From positions 1-64,000 of the forward strand of contig VXBP01007513.1 in NCBI GenBank assembly GCA_013400115.1: 64,000 nt of DNA. Reading direction: 5' to 3'. Under the pieces are notes generated by a model. That model saw nothing but the letters and a program-made list of their open reading frames with translations, searched no databases and had not been told where the DNA came from. The DNA comes from Rhinopomastus cyanomelas. Its lineage: Eukaryota > Chordata > Aves > Bucerotiformes > Rhinopomastidae. A program made the position numbers and the translations under genes. Each line of letters starts with the position of its first letter. The first letter of the stretch is position 1. Of the stretch, positions 40,801 through 45,016 are shown piece by piece.

Positions 40801-42737
40801 TGAACAAGCTTCTTTTGGGTTATAACGTGTTTCTTTGCTGTATCAGAACTAATAATTCAACGAGACTAACTCAACACTACTAACATTCATTCCTTTTAGA
40901 TGGGAGGCTGAAGACCTGGGTTTATGGTGTAGCTGCTGGTGCATTTGTTTTACTCATCTTTATTGTTTCTATGATCTATCTAGCCTGGTGAGTTCTTTAC
41001 TTATTTACGAACGAGCGGTCCCTCACAGACCGTAACGCAAACGTGTACGTGTGCTGCTGTAGGAACTGCGGCCACTTGTGTCACCTGCACTGTTCAACTT
41101 TCCGTGTCCTTCCGTGCGAGCTCGGGTTAGTGGACTCCTAGTTGTGGTCTAGTAGGAGAGCAACACGTGCTCTCCTAAGGTTAGAAGAACAACTTCCACG
41201 GGGCTTGTAATGATGCGGTGAGAGGTCATGGATTTAGGCTGGAAAAGAGTAGACTTAGGTGGGACATCGGGAAGAAGTTCTTCAATCTGAGGATGGTGGA
41301 TCCCTGGAACAGGTTGCCTTGGGAGGTGGTGGAAGCCCTATCCCCAGAGAGGTTCAAGGTCAGGCTGGCTGGGGCTCTGGGCAATCTGGTCTAGTGCTTG
41401 TTGCAGGGGTTTGGACTAGATGACCTTTGGAGGTCCCTTCCAGCCCTATGATCGTGACAAATGAAGGGCAGCTTAGCCTACAGCGTTTTGCTCGGTGTAG
41501 CTCTGTTAGGAGTGCGCTCTGTCCATGATACTTCCATTGCATTTATATCACAAAATGCAGAGAGAAGTATCCAGAAGGAGATGTAAAGGTTTCGGAGTTT
41601 TCAAGGTCTGGAACTTGTGATCCAAAAGGCTGTGCAGATGGGAGCTGGGGGCAGCGCAGCCACACACGTCAGGTTCTTGGTTGCACTCCACTAGCAGGCA
41701 CTGCAGGTGTCTTCTGGATTTCTTTGGGGTTTAGTAAACCTGTCCCAAAATCTCACTTCTGTCTAAGTTAGAGAAAAAAGTCCGTTATTTTTTGAGGAAA
41801 AGAAAGTCCATGTCACTGTAGAGTCTTGGGACTCCAATCTGTGGCTGCAGCGAGATGCTCTAACAGCTGGCTTGGGCACAAAAAGCACATCTGGGCAGCC
41901 TGAGTGGCCTAGCTGAGGTAAGACTTTGGGCAAGACTGCAGACACGCAGCCCTCAGGAAGGGCTCCGTCGCTCTCTAAAAGAAGACGAGCGCTGAAGCAT
42001 TTTGAGTTGGCCTGGTGACTTTGGGAATGGAAATCTTGCTGGACTGGAATCTAATGCAAGGCTAAACAGGGACTGGTGGTGGCTGACAGCCACAGCCCTG
42101 CTGTTTCTGACCAGCCCGGTTACCATACCCAGAGTTAACTGTAGTCACCCCAGCAAGTCCAAAGAGATAAAAACTAATCTAAAGATGGGACTTGCTGGTG
42201 GAAATCCTTGACATGGTTAAAATCTTGAGATGAAGATTTGAATCGTAAAGGAACCTGGCTGAGGCTTTAGTACTGGACCAAATGTTGCAGGGCAAAGCTG
42301 TGGGTTCTTCTGAAGACTGACCGAACTCGCAGTGTGACCTGCCAGAGATTTAGTCTAGCTGCACAAGCCTGCTTCTGAAGCTCTGAGCTTGGAATTAGGT
42401 GTCGCTCGGGCTGACCCAAGTGGAAGTCCTAGGCTTACAGCTTTTGTGTGCAAACAACCAAGCGTGTTCTCGTGAAACGACTTGGTCTGGGGGATCCTGC
42501 TCTGGCAGGGGGATTGGACTAGATGATCTTTCGAGGTCCCTCCTGATCCCTAGTGTTCATCTTGCACGTCTGAAATCCACCTCATCTTGCACGTCTGAAA
42601 TCCACCTGTCGCCAGTTTCTCGTTCTAGTCAAACATTATCTTCTTGTTTCAGCAAAAAGCCAAAGAAGCCCCAGAGAAGGCAGAACAACCGACTGAAACC
42701 TTTAACCCTGGCTTACGACGGAGACGCGGACATGTAA
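4686..42737 (+). CDS. THSD7A: THSD7A, C-terminal half (20 exons in window, 5' part outside)
   Basis: THSD7A is a large single-pass membrane glycoprotein built of thrombospondin type 1 repeats. It is known from endothelial cells and kidney podocytes, where it is linked to cell adhesion and migration, and it is an autoantigen in membranous nephropathy. Twenty exons with GT-AG junctions join in frame to 906 residues. They read as cysteine-rich repeats with WxxW motifs (SEWSNWSRC, SDWSPWSEC, REWSAWSLC), an EGF-like segment, one transmembrane helix and a basic tail ending GDADM. The tail and membrane segment match THSD7A as I remember it rather than its paralogue THSD7B. The first exon starts in phase 2, so the gene continues upstream of base 1 with the signal peptide and earlier repeats. 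No frameshift or premature stop was seen, so the copy looks functional. Junctions are predicted from sequence only. Confidence 0.95.
5230..5745. repeat. GATA/GACA/GATG tetranucleotide array
   Basis: About 515 bp of interrupted GATA, GACA, GATG and GAGA units, similar to Bkm-type simple sequence. The minus strand is open over long stretches (Ser-Ile-His-Pro and Ser-Leu repeats), which is a by-product of the stop-free unit and not a gene. It lies in the intron between the first two exons of the window. Confidence 0.92.
5746..7060. other. Intronic sequence, unassigned
   Basis: Unique-looking intron with short open frames on both strands but no splice-supported exon or recognisable repeat. 6,355-6,420 is AT-rich. 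Confidence 0.5.
7050..7225. repeat. AT-rich (ATT)n-type low-complexity block
   Basis: Stretches of attattataataatt-type sequence, partly inverted, able to fold. Confidence 0.75.
7229..7391 (-). mobile_element. CR1 3' end, antisense
   Basis: Reads TTAGGGATTGGAAGAGACTT through the CACAGGAACAC segment to the CCTGGGCAGCC of the terminal ORF region. Confidence 0.88.
7866..7998 (+). CDS. THSD7A: THSD7A exon (2nd in window)
   Basis: 133 nt, phase 1 in, phase 2 out, donor CAG|gtatgt. It encodes the basic strand QSRHRVVIQLPANGGREC followed by ECEAPPVCFSYR, typical of a thrombospondin repeat. The acceptor is a tandem cag-cag (7860-7865): use of the first AG would add one residue, use of the second gives the start chosen here. 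Confidence 0.9.
8436..8540 (-). mobile_element. CR1 3' end, antisense
   Basis: Starts at ACAGAATCAGAGAATCATTA and ends at CACAGGAACACC. The 7,999-8,435 interval is otherwise plain intron. Confidence 0.88.
8815..9457 (+). mobile_element. CR1, RT C-terminus to tail, internally deleted
   Basis: Encodes remnants of the C-terminal reverse-transcriptase region (CNKGQCRAWHLGKNEPRDQD; LVRPH-type segment frameshifted; EKRRLRGDLINVYKYV). It then skips from about 9,370 directly to the 3' tail, which ends at 9,457. Its 3' flank (9,458-9,615) recurs inverted at 32,935-33,099. Confidence 0.87.
9458..9615 (+). repeat. CR1 3' flank, copy 1 of an inverted pair
   Basis: About 160 bp starting with the motif acaacagcaacattagaact immediately after a CR1 tail. 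It reappears in reverse complement at 32,935-33,099, also immediately after a CR1 tail. The copies differ at scattered sites, so the event is not recent. Confidence 0.8.
9616..10069. other. Intronic sequence, unassigned
   Basis: No exon or repeat recognised before the acceptor of the exon at 10,070. Confidence 0.5.
10070..10173 (+). CDS. THSD7A: THSD7A exon (3rd in window)
   Basis: 104 nt after acceptor ttctttcag, phase 2 in, phase 1 out, donor G|gtgaga. It encodes WKTHKWRRCQLVPW and CGPGLQAR: the tryptophan ladder and the CGPG turn of a thrombospondin type 1 repeat. The first base completes an Arg codon split across the intron. Confidence 0.9.
10655..10958 (+). mobile_element. CR1 3' end
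   Basis: Covers GTGTCAGGAGGATGG-type terminal ORF sequence through FHxNxRRxFF-equivalent bases to the tail, ending TCTCTGATTCTGTG. Confidence 0.88.
11107..11442 (+). repeat. 129-bp tandem repeat carrying a CR1 tail, about 2.5 copies
   Basis: Units start at 11,107, 11,236 and 11,365. Each holds GATGATCTTTGGAGGTCCC (CR1 tail) followed by a non-CR1 stretch with gatgctgccagtgctg. The first two are nearly identical; the third has diverged and ends early. A 43-residue repeated open frame results from the unit length being a multiple of three and is not evidence of a gene. Confidence 0.9.
11443..11967. other. Intronic sequence, unassigned
   Basis: No exon or repeat recognised. Confidence 0.5.
11968..12372. 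mobile_element. CR1 mosaic: plus, minus, minus, plus
   Basis: 11,968-12,028 is a sense tail. 12,030-12,092 and 12,095-12,155 are antisense pieces in shuffled order. 12,245-12,372 is sense terminal-ORF sequence (YEERLRELGLLSLEK). The order is not that of one element, so nested insertion or rearrangement must be involved. Confidence 0.8.
12553..12747 (+). CDS. THSD7A: THSD7A exon (4th in window)
   Basis: 195 nt, phase 1 in and out, acceptor ttccag, donor G|gtaaga. It encodes AITCRRQDGG, then CQIPCQDDCQL and WSKFSSCNGDCGG, so it spans the C-terminal cysteine pair of one repeat and the start of the next. It ends in the basic stretch TRKRTLVG. A CR1 mosaic ends about 180 bp upstream. Confidence 0.9.
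12748..13339. other. THSD7A intron free of CR1
   Basis: A short intron (592 bp). It contains a local imperfect repeat with two copies of the motif acatgggagcc (around 12,960 and 13,010) but no transposon recognised. Confidence 0.55.
13340..13603 (+). CDS. THSD7A: THSD7A exon (5th in window)
   Basis: 264 nt, the longest coding exon here; phase 1 in and out, acceptor cccctag, donor G|gtaccg. It starts with a lysine-rich insert (KSKKKDKC) and continues with FCPCDKY, GNWSDC (possible N-glycosylation site) and ECGQGYRYQAMAC. It belongs to one of the divergent repeats that alternate with the canonical WSxW type in this protein. Confidence 0.92.
13830..14010. repeat. AT-rich low-complexity block
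   Basis: TA/ATT-rich sequence (tattatatagatattatag) directly upstream of a CR1 copy. Confidence 0.75.
14022..14338 (+). mobile_element. CR1 3' end with inserted tail-like repeat
   Basis: Sense terminal-ORF region to tail, interrupted at about 14,115-14,160 by repeated ctatgattct units that resemble the CR1 3' octamer repeat. Confidence 0.87.
14491..14566 (+). mobile_element. CR1 3' tail
   Basis: Sense tail GGATGATCTTTCGAGGTCCC ending CTCTGTGATCCTC. Confidence 0.87.
14567..15391. other. Intronic sequence, unassigned
   Basis: About 0.8 kb with no recognised repeat or exon. It is one of the longer repeat-free stretches in the gene and could hold conserved non-coding sequence, but nothing in it decides this. 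Confidence 0.5.
15392..15470 (+). mobile_element. CR1 3' tail
   Basis: Sense tail with GGCTGATCGTTTGAGGTCCC. Confidence 0.82.
15930..16145 (+). mobile_element. Two CR1 subfamilies in tandem
   Basis: 15,930-16,022 is a tail of the common type (TCGAGGTCCCTTCC). 16,023-16,145 continues with the other type (GAGGTGTTGAGGGATGTGG, then the TAGATGGTTGGGCT end), truncated before its own tail. Confidence 0.78.
16146..16515. other. Intronic sequence, unassigned
   Basis: No exon or repeat recognised. Confidence 0.5.
16516..16872 (+). mobile_element. Two CR1 3' ends in tandem
   Basis: A tail at 16,516-16,582 is followed by a longer copy at 16,585-16,850 (GATAGGACAAGGGGCAATGG to tail). A ~20-bp antisense scrap (TTAGGGATTGGAAGGGA) follows. 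Confidence 0.88.
16873..17547. other. Intronic sequence, unassigned
   Basis: No repeat recognised before the acceptor of the exon at 17,548. Confidence 0.5.
17548..17726 (+). CDS. THSD7A: THSD7A exon (6th in window)
   Basis: 179 nt, phase 1 in, phase 0 out, acceptor cccacag, donor CAG|gtagtt. It encodes a canonical repeat core, SEWSNWSRCSKSCGSG, with a WxxW C-mannosylation motif, and ends PKLDHVNQ. A CR1 copy starts about 30 bp after the donor. The next coding bases are the 6-nt microexon at 20,280. Confidence 0.92.
17757..18345 (+). mobile_element. CR1 3' end, 0.6 kb, 30 bp from a donor site
   Basis: Starts at CAGCATCCTGGGGTGGATCG and runs through the terminal RT region (LVRPWLESCVQFW-type, LFSLEKRRLGGDPMNVCKYV) to the tail. 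It lies directly downstream of the exon ending at 17,726. Confidence 0.9.
18346..19060. other. Intronic sequence, unassigned
   Basis: No transposon recognised. 18,620-18,980 is unique and looks like candidate conserved non-coding sequence, judged only by the absence of repeats. Confidence 0.4.
19060..19196. other. Short GC-rich island
   Basis: About 135 bp with many CpG dinucleotides (gtcggcgcggggttcgg, ctccgcggcgcggctgg), ending abruptly at an AT-rich block. It contains a CTCF-like motif. Confidence 0.6.
19164..19176 (-). promoter_or_regulatory. CTCF-like binding motif
   Basis: The minus strand reads CCAGCAGAGGGCG, which fits the CTCF core consensus CCASYAGRKGGCR at every position. Binding is inferred from motif only. 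Confidence 0.5.
19200..19660. repeat. AT-rich low-complexity block
   Basis: About 460 bp of decayed TA/ATAAATAT-type sequence (tatatatgtatatagag) with no coding potential. Confidence 0.8.
20063..20168 (+). mobile_element. CR1 3' tail, diverged
   Basis: Reads GTGTTCCTGTGCGACTTGG to GAGGTCCCCTCCAGCCC; 112 bp upstream of the microexon. Confidence 0.8.
20280..20285 (+). CDS. THSD7A: THSD7A 6-nt microexon (Ala-Gln)
   Basis: The six bases GCTCAG (Ala-Gln) sit between acceptor tatcttcag and the strong donor gtaagagt, about 50 nt after a long pyrimidine tract. The flanking exons end and start in phase 0, so inclusion adds two residues and skipping keeps the frame. As I remember it, human THSD7A has Ala-Gln between the VNQ that ends the previous exon and the VYEVVP that starts the next; neither neighbouring exon can supply these residues by extension. 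The call is inferred from sequence; RNA would settle it. Confidence 0.75.
20410..20540. repeat. AT-rich low-complexity block
   Basis: TA-rich (tatatatacgtatatataat), between the microexon and the next CR1. Confidence 0.7.
20588..21382 (+). mobile_element. CR1, third tail type, 0.8 kb
   Basis: Encodes a frameshifted RT C-terminus (FNKAKCTVLHL; LLESSPAERGLGVL; RLRELGLFSLEKRRLWGD) and the FELGKERLRLDIRTKFF segment. The tail differs from the common type: GCTGACCTCTGGAGGTCCC, TTCCAGCCTAGAACATTCC. Confidence 0.9.
21571..21704 (+). CDS. THSD7A: THSD7A exon (8th in window)
   Basis: 134 nt, phase 0 in, phase 2 out, acceptor gcttgcag, donor CAG|gtaaag. It encodes VYEVVPCHSDC, the divergent repeat start WVTEPWSIC, and CGEGVQTRKVR. 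CR1 copies lie close on both sides (one ends near 21,382, the next starts near 21,768). Confidence 0.92.
21768..22460 (+). mobile_element. CR1, second tail type, 0.7 kb
   Basis: Terminal RT region (LRKRRLRGDLIALYNYLKG) to a tail of the type GGTTGGACTCGGTGATCCC, GGGGTCTTTTCCAACCTG. It ends about 260 bp upstream of the exon at 22,723. Confidence 0.9.
22723..22876 (+). CDS. THSD7A: THSD7A exon (9th in window)
   Basis: 154 nt, phase 2 in, phase 0 out, acceptor tctcgcag, donor TTG|gtaaga. It completes an Arg codon, then reads CMLNTVDGPS, DYLCDPEEMPLG and CPEDCVMSEWGLWSPC: the end of a divergent repeat and the start of a canonical one with a WxxW motif. Confidence 0.92.
22877..23344. other. Intronic sequence, unassigned
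   Basis: Nothing recognised except two CCCTAA units near 22,945, too few to call telomeric. Confidence 0.5.
23345..23963 (+). mobile_element. CR1 3' end ending 37 bp before an exon
   Basis: Starts at GGCCAAGAAGGCCAACAGC and ends in the tail TTTCGAGGTCCCTTCCGATC. The exon at 24,000 follows after about 37 nt. Confidence 0.9.
24000..24141 (+). CDS. THSD7A: THSD7A exon (10th in window)
   Basis: 142 nt, phase 0 in, phase 1 out, acceptor cccttcccag, donor G|gtattc. It encodes PCNGSGVRERS and the repeat end CTLNKNCYHYDYNVT, with an NVT glycosylation sequon. A sense CR1 tail ends about 37 nt upstream of the acceptor, so part of the branch-site region is repeat-derived. Confidence 0.92.
24326..24456 (+). 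mobile_element. CR1 3' tail
   Basis: Starts GGTTTAAAACCCACCTGGAC and ends CATGTTCTGTGATTCTG. Confidence 0.88.
24657..25170 (-). mobile_element. CR1, antisense, up to the acceptor at 25,187
   Basis: Antisense copy from the tail (GGAAGAGACCTACAAGACC) through the terminal ORF (minus-strand KSTLDIRKNFFPDRVVRDWN) to the CACTGAGG boundary. Its 5' truncation point lies about 17 nt before the exon. Confidence 0.87.
25187..25302 (+). CDS. THSD7A: THSD7A exon (11th in window)
   Basis: 116 nt, phase 1 in, phase 0 out, acceptor ccttccttccag, donor GAG|gtgagt. It encodes DWSTCQLSEKAVCGSG and MLDCVRSDGKSV, ending KYCEE. An antisense CR1 reaches to within about 17 nt of the acceptor, leaving only the pyrimidine tract as unique sequence. 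Confidence 0.92.
25756..26242 (+). mobile_element. CR1 3' end
   Basis: Starts near CAGTGCTGGGCCAGAGCTGC and runs through FHINLRRNFFMMRVTEHWNR to the tail ending GTTCTGTGATG. Confidence 0.9.
26500..26528. repeat. (GATT)n microsatellite
   Basis: About six GATT units. Confidence 0.85.
26617..27130. repeat. ~168-bp AT-rich tandem repeat, about 3 copies
   Basis: The marker cagtat(t/c)aattattaat recurs at about 26,755, 26,924 and 27,092, and each copy shares tttttctcatctttatct-type and tagttttaaagtaac-type segments. Copies are diverged by scattered changes. Confidence 0.8.
27131..28241. other. Intronic sequence, unassigned
   Basis: About 1.1 kb with no recognised repeat or exon. Confidence 0.5.
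28242..28889. mobile_element. Cluster of CR1 3' ends: three antisense, one sense
   Basis: Antisense pieces at 28,242-28,362, 28,410-28,675 and 28,713-28,815 are followed by a sense tail at 28,838-28,889. The two ends of the cluster could pair. Confidence 0.87.
28890..29445. other. Intronic sequence, unassigned
   Basis: Nothing recognised. Confidence 0.5.
29446..29590. mobile_element. Inverted pair of CR1 tails
   Basis: A sense tail (29,446-29,519) abuts an antisense tail (29,520-29,590) at ATTCTTAGAAT, giving a ~70-bp imperfect palindrome. Confidence 0.87.
29846..29925 (-). mobile_element. CR1 3' tail, antisense
   Basis: Reads ACAGAACATCAGGGGTTGG to CACAGCAGGG, about 95 bp before the exon at 30,020. 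Confidence 0.85.
30020..30137 (+). CDS. THSD7A: THSD7A exon (12th in window)
   Basis: 118 nt, phase 0 in, phase 1 out, acceptor ttttctttcag, donor G|gtcagt. It encodes LGLEKTWQMNVSC (NVS sequon) and the canonical core SDWSPWSECSQTCG with WxxW. It follows the largest intron of the window (4.7 kb). Confidence 0.92.
30520..30960 (+). repeat. Local direct duplication flanking a CR1
   Basis: Related blocks (gcaagcctcagcacagc at about 30,532 and gtaagccccagcacagc at about 30,902, each followed by ttatct..atagagtaaaa) bracket the antisense CR1. Between them are repeated TTTTACTCTG-like scraps. Confidence 0.6.
30590..30735 (-). mobile_element. CR1 3' end, antisense, with internal duplication
   Basis: The motif TAGACCAAGTCA occurs twice (30,667 and 30,691 region) around a short insert. 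Confidence 0.83.
31182..31327 (+). CDS. THSD7A: THSD7A exon (13th in window)
   Basis: 146 nt, phase 1 in, phase 0 out, acceptor tgtttacag, donor GAG|gtaaaa. It encodes GKMIRRRT, GDGRPCPSQ and CPVKPCYRWQYGQWSAC, finishing the canonical repeat begun in the previous exon and starting a divergent one. Confidence 0.92.
31328..31947. other. THSD7A intron free of CR1
   Basis: The only low-complexity part is an AT-rich stretch at 31,715-31,805. The frame from the preceding exon stays open for about 250 nt, which is read-through rather than coding. Confidence 0.55.
31948..32122 (+). CDS. THSD7A: THSD7A exon (14th in window)
   Basis: 175 nt, phase 0 in, phase 1 out, acceptor ctcccccag, donor G|gtaaca. 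It encodes DAQCGEGTRVRNISC (NIS sequon), an acidic loop with DEEFCGEIEP, and ETCTVPCPG at the repeat boundary. Confidence 0.92.
32354..32565 (+). mobile_element. CR1 3' end
   Basis: Sense copy from CCACATCAACCTAAGAAGG to the tail. Confidence 0.88.
32935..33099 (-). repeat. CR1 3' flank, copy 2 of an inverted pair
   Basis: On the minus strand, directly after the CR1 tail at 33,100, this reads acagcagcaacattagaact and continues with the same order of motifs as 9,458-9,615 (ctgtttgaaatga, tagtggaaatt). Confidence 0.8.
33100..33577 (-). mobile_element. CR1 3' end, antisense, 0.48 kb
   Basis: Minus strand encodes a stop-free remnant (GEERLRELGLLSLEKRRLRG, YVKGGCQEDGARLCS) fused to unrelated open sequence upstream. 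The tail is at 33,100. Confidence 0.9.
33578..34348. other. Intronic sequence, unassigned
   Basis: Nothing recognised. Confidence 0.5.
34349..34548 (+). mobile_element. CR1 3' end
   Basis: Sense copy from CTTCTTCCCAGTGAGGGTGC to the tail GTCTGTGATTCTGTG. Confidence 0.9.
34852..35025 (+). CDS. THSD7A: THSD7A exon (15th in window)
   Basis: 174 nt, phase 1 in and out, acceptor ctttgccag, donor G|gtaagc. It encodes DCYLREWSAWSLCQLTC with a WxxW motif, the loop VNGEDLGFGGIQVRSR, and ends with CPEQALETRPCD. It is the last canonical repeat before the membrane-proximal part. Confidence 0.92.
35105..35240 (+). mobile_element. CR1, second tail type
   Basis: Reads GATGTAGTGTTGGGGGGTG, GGTTGGACTTGATGATCCC and GGTCTTTCCCAACCTG; 67 bp before the exon at 35,308. 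Confidence 0.87.
35308..35403 (+). CDS. THSD7A: THSD7A exon (16th in window)
   Basis: 96 nt, phase 1 in and out, acceptor tctgcgcag, donor G|gtaact. It encodes DGQCYEYKWMASPWKGSS and RTVWCQRSDGLNVTG with an NVT sequon; this is the last, divergent thrombospondin repeat. Confidence 0.92.
35404..35944. other. Intronic sequence, unassigned
   Basis: Contains a small local repeat (gtagtaagcagaagaggtgg region, 35,850-35,910) but no exon. Confidence 0.5.
35945..36190 (+). mobile_element. Two CR1 tails in tandem
   Basis: Tails at 35,945-36,028 and 36,029-36,190; the second ends in an extended run of TCTGTGACTCTATGA-type octamers. Confidence 0.88.
36430..36487 (+). mobile_element. CR1 3' tail, very short
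   Basis: GGACTGGATGATCTTTCCAG to CTATGATTCTA. Confidence 0.83.
36990..37460. repeat. AT-rich block with ~51-59 bp internal tandem units
   Basis: The motif aaaatattt recurs near 37,233, 37,284, 37,343 and (diverged) 37,401, each after a ttttataatttt-like segment. Confidence 0.7.
37461..37921. other. Intronic sequence, unassigned
   Basis: Nothing recognised. Confidence 0.5.
37922..37978 (-). mobile_element. CR1 tail, second type, antisense
   Basis: CACAGAATGATCATGGTTGG, then AAAGGACCTCCTAGATGGCC. Confidence 0.7.
38246..38322 (+). mobile_element. CR1 3' tail
   Basis: GATCCTGCTCTGGCCGGGG to GTGATTCTGTGACC. Confidence 0.85.
38323..38804. other. Intronic sequence, unassigned
   Basis: Nothing recognised before the acceptor at 38,805. 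Confidence 0.5.
38805..38887 (+). CDS. THSD7A: THSD7A exon (17th in window)
   Basis: 83 nt, phase 1 in, phase 0 out, acceptor gtcctacag, donor GAG|gtacgt. It encodes GCLVMRQPDADRSCSPPC then SQPHAYCSE, where the cysteine spacing changes to an EGF-like pattern continued in the next exon. Confidence 0.9.
39208..39418 (+). CDS. THSD7A: THSD7A exon (18th in window)
   Basis: 211 nt, phase 0 in, phase 1 out, acceptor ccccacag, donor G|gtgaag. It encodes the end of the EGF-like segment (TRTCTCEDGYTEV), then a cysteine-poor juxtamembrane stem (VVVIPTMEDKKADV, QPSSNQSGRGRTW) running up to the membrane helix. Confidence 0.92.
39419..40899. other. THSD7A intron free of CR1 (1.5 kb)
   Basis: The longest intron in the window without any CR1. 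It has two minor local repeats: a ~31-bp pair at 39,901-39,962 (ctaaccataggattagtgtt-type) and a pair of agggtg(c/g)(g/c)catttcttt motifs near 40,295 and 40,370. Confidence 0.6.
40900..40987 (+). CDS. THSD7A: THSD7A exon (19th in window), transmembrane helix
   Basis: 88 nt, phase 1 in, phase 2 out, acceptor ccttttag, donor TG|gtgagt. After DGRLKT it encodes a hydrophobic span of about 22 residues starting WVYGVAAGAFVLL and ending MIYLA, the single transmembrane helix. The extracellular side is N-terminal. Confidence 0.93.
41214..41460 (+). mobile_element. CR1, third tail type
   Basis: Reads AGACTTAGGTGGGACATCGG and the tail GGACTAGATGACCTTTGGAG, TCCCTTCCAGCCC. Confidence 0.87.
41461..42477. 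other. Intronic sequence, unassigned
   Basis: Nothing recognised. Confidence 0.5.
42478..42557 (+). mobile_element. CR1 3' tail
   Basis: GGATTGGACTAGATGATCTT tail ending CCTAGTGTTC, 95 bp before the last coding exon. Confidence 0.87.
42558..42607 (+). repeat. 25-bp perfect direct repeat, 2 copies
   Basis: The unit begins catcttgcacgtctgaaatc and occurs twice in tandem between the CR1 tail and the last acceptor. Confidence 0.92.
42653..42737 (+). CDS. THSD7A: THSD7A last coding exon, cytoplasmic tail and stop
   Basis: 85 coding nt, phase 2 in, after acceptor cttgtttcag, ending in TAA at 42,735-42,737. It encodes a Cys at the membrane edge, the lysine/arginine-rich KKPKKPQRRQNNR (stop-transfer and cytoplasmic tail) and the C-terminus LAYDGDADM. 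This tail identifies the gene as THSD7A. Confidence 0.95.
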
Positions 42738-44888
42738 ACCCTAACTCTTCACGGTGGTAAACGGAGTCTAAACGAATGCATTGAAAGCAGAAGGGATCCA
42801 AAGCCACGGGGATTTTGCTACGGAGCAGATATGTGGTTGGACTTTTCCTCTTGTGACTGCACCGTTATGTAAAGACGGGTGGATCTTACAATGCCAACGG
42901 ATGTTCGAGGCGTTTCTGCCTTCCTTTGGACCATCAGCACTGGGAAGTGTGGCAGAATCTCATGAACAGACATCACAGTGGAGATGCGTGGTCTCTCCTC
43001 AACCTTACAGATTCGATAAGCGCCACCGCTCTCCAGAACACGGCAGCTGCCGTAGCGTTAGCGCCTGGAAGCCCCTACAACAATAACCACGTATACTCAG
43101 CACGCATGAAGAGGTTGTACCAAGCTGTCTATGACTCTTTGTACTCGAGCATAACAAATGTACCCCGTTGAACCCTACGTATTACTCGCCCAGATGATAT
43201 ACTCCTCAAAGAGCGTTCTAGTGCTTAACACTGTAGCGTTAACCTTGAGCTGGGTTTCACCCGCGGAGCAAGCGCACTGATTAGCCCGTTCGGTGGTAAC
43301 TCGTGTTAACCCGCGTTCAGAGGGCAGTGACTCACTTGGAGAATTCTGTCCTGTGCTCGCTCCAAAGCCTCCTGCGGACGTCCAGAAAGGAGGCTGCCTC
43401 AGATCCAGTGTTTTCTAGCTGTTGCTGTCTGCAAAAAAGAACACCCATTGTAAATGCTACAAGACGTTTCTACTTCCTCTGACTCAAACCTGTTGCCTGC
43501 ATCTCTTTTGCAACGTGCAAGGCGAATTTTTGCACTATATTAGTGCAGCATGATATGCACTTAACTAGCATTGCCATAGAAACTGCCTCTTTTCAGAAAG
43601 GGTGATGGCGGCGACGATGATGTGTCTTGTGCAAGGAGTGTCGAGCAGACGGGTCTCGAATCCTGAAGAGAGTAGCGTTTGGTTTGGGCTGCGGCTGGGT
43701 GGAACCGGCCAACGGCGACGTGTACTGTCGCACCGCTCCTCGTCACAGCGGCCATTTGTAGTCTCTGTCATGGCAGTAATACAAGTGTCTAGTTCTCTTG
43801 CCCCATCTATCTACCCTGGTATAGATCGTCCTGCTGGTTTCTAACTGTATTTTGAAGGCTGTTGATGACTAGATTTTTTTTATATTTGTTACCTTTGGTA
43901 GAAAAAAAACAAGAAAAGAAAAAGAAAGGTGGTTGCCCTTCCGTCTGGAGTGACAGAACTTGCTGTCTCAAAAGGTGTTCTGAGTGCTGGTTCAGCTAAA
44001 ATGGAACAGTTTTCCCTTCTATTTCTCCCTCCCGCTGGCGAGAAGGTTTTCGCTGTTGCTGACAGTGCAGTGCCTCTTCTAACGGGGCAATTGGACAGAC
44101 TGTCCTGTCGTTCGGTTGAACCCCTGAACCCCTGAGCGTGCTGGCCAGCAAGCAGAAGCATCACATTCTGCCATTTTAATACTCACGACTTTTTACAAAG
44201 CTCTGGTGGTGTGAAGAACCCGCGGTCAACCTCTGCCACGCTTGCGGCCTTTCGGTGTGAAGCCTCCGACCCGAAGCTCTTTGACTTGCCACAGTCTCTA
44301 CATGCCTGTACCGACGCGATTCCTGACCTGAGAAGGGTTCTTCTCATCAGATGGCTTCCGCGCGCAGCCCGAACGTGTACAAGTGACTGTGCCACTACTA
44401 AGCAATACAGAACCTTACCAGGCAACCTCTCCAAAAAGAATTCTTATGTAAAGTTCAATATTAGGTTCTCAGGTCTTTTTTATAACCTAAAACCATTTCT
44501 GCCTACTCGTCATGCAATTTGAACAAGAAGCACCCGGTTTCTGCATGCTGAATACACCTGCAGCTTTGCAAACTTTGGCCCAGCTCCACTGAAGTTGGTG
44601 ACAGGACTCTCGATGACGCCGACGGGTAACACCAGTCCTTAAAAAGTACTCGCTTTGGTTCCTCTTCTTGGAACTGATGTGCATCTTGTGTGATGCTCAA
44701 GAGACATCACGGTCCTGCTTTATCTTGGCTAGCTTACATCACCACCAGCGTGGTGTCATTGCATCAAGAAGTTCCTCCTGCTGCGTAAGCAGGGAGGAGC
44801 AGCGATAACATATGATCCCATCTTCTGTGCAGTTTAAACTTCTCAGTGGATTCCTTGATTCAGCCACAGCTGGTGAAGTGCCATGGTC

Positions 44889-45016
44889 CCTTGCCGCAGC
44901 AGTGGCTCGCTCGTAGACGTGTTGCAGGACTGGAGGCTCCAGTCTCACATCACCTTGCCGCAGCAGTGGCTCGCTCGTAGATGTGTTGCAGGACTGGAGG
45001 CTCCAGTCTGACATCA
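44889..45016 (+). repeat. 64-bp tandem duplication in the 3' UTR
   Basis: Two copies starting with ccttgccgcagcagtggctc (offset 64 bp), nearly identical. Confidence 0.92.
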
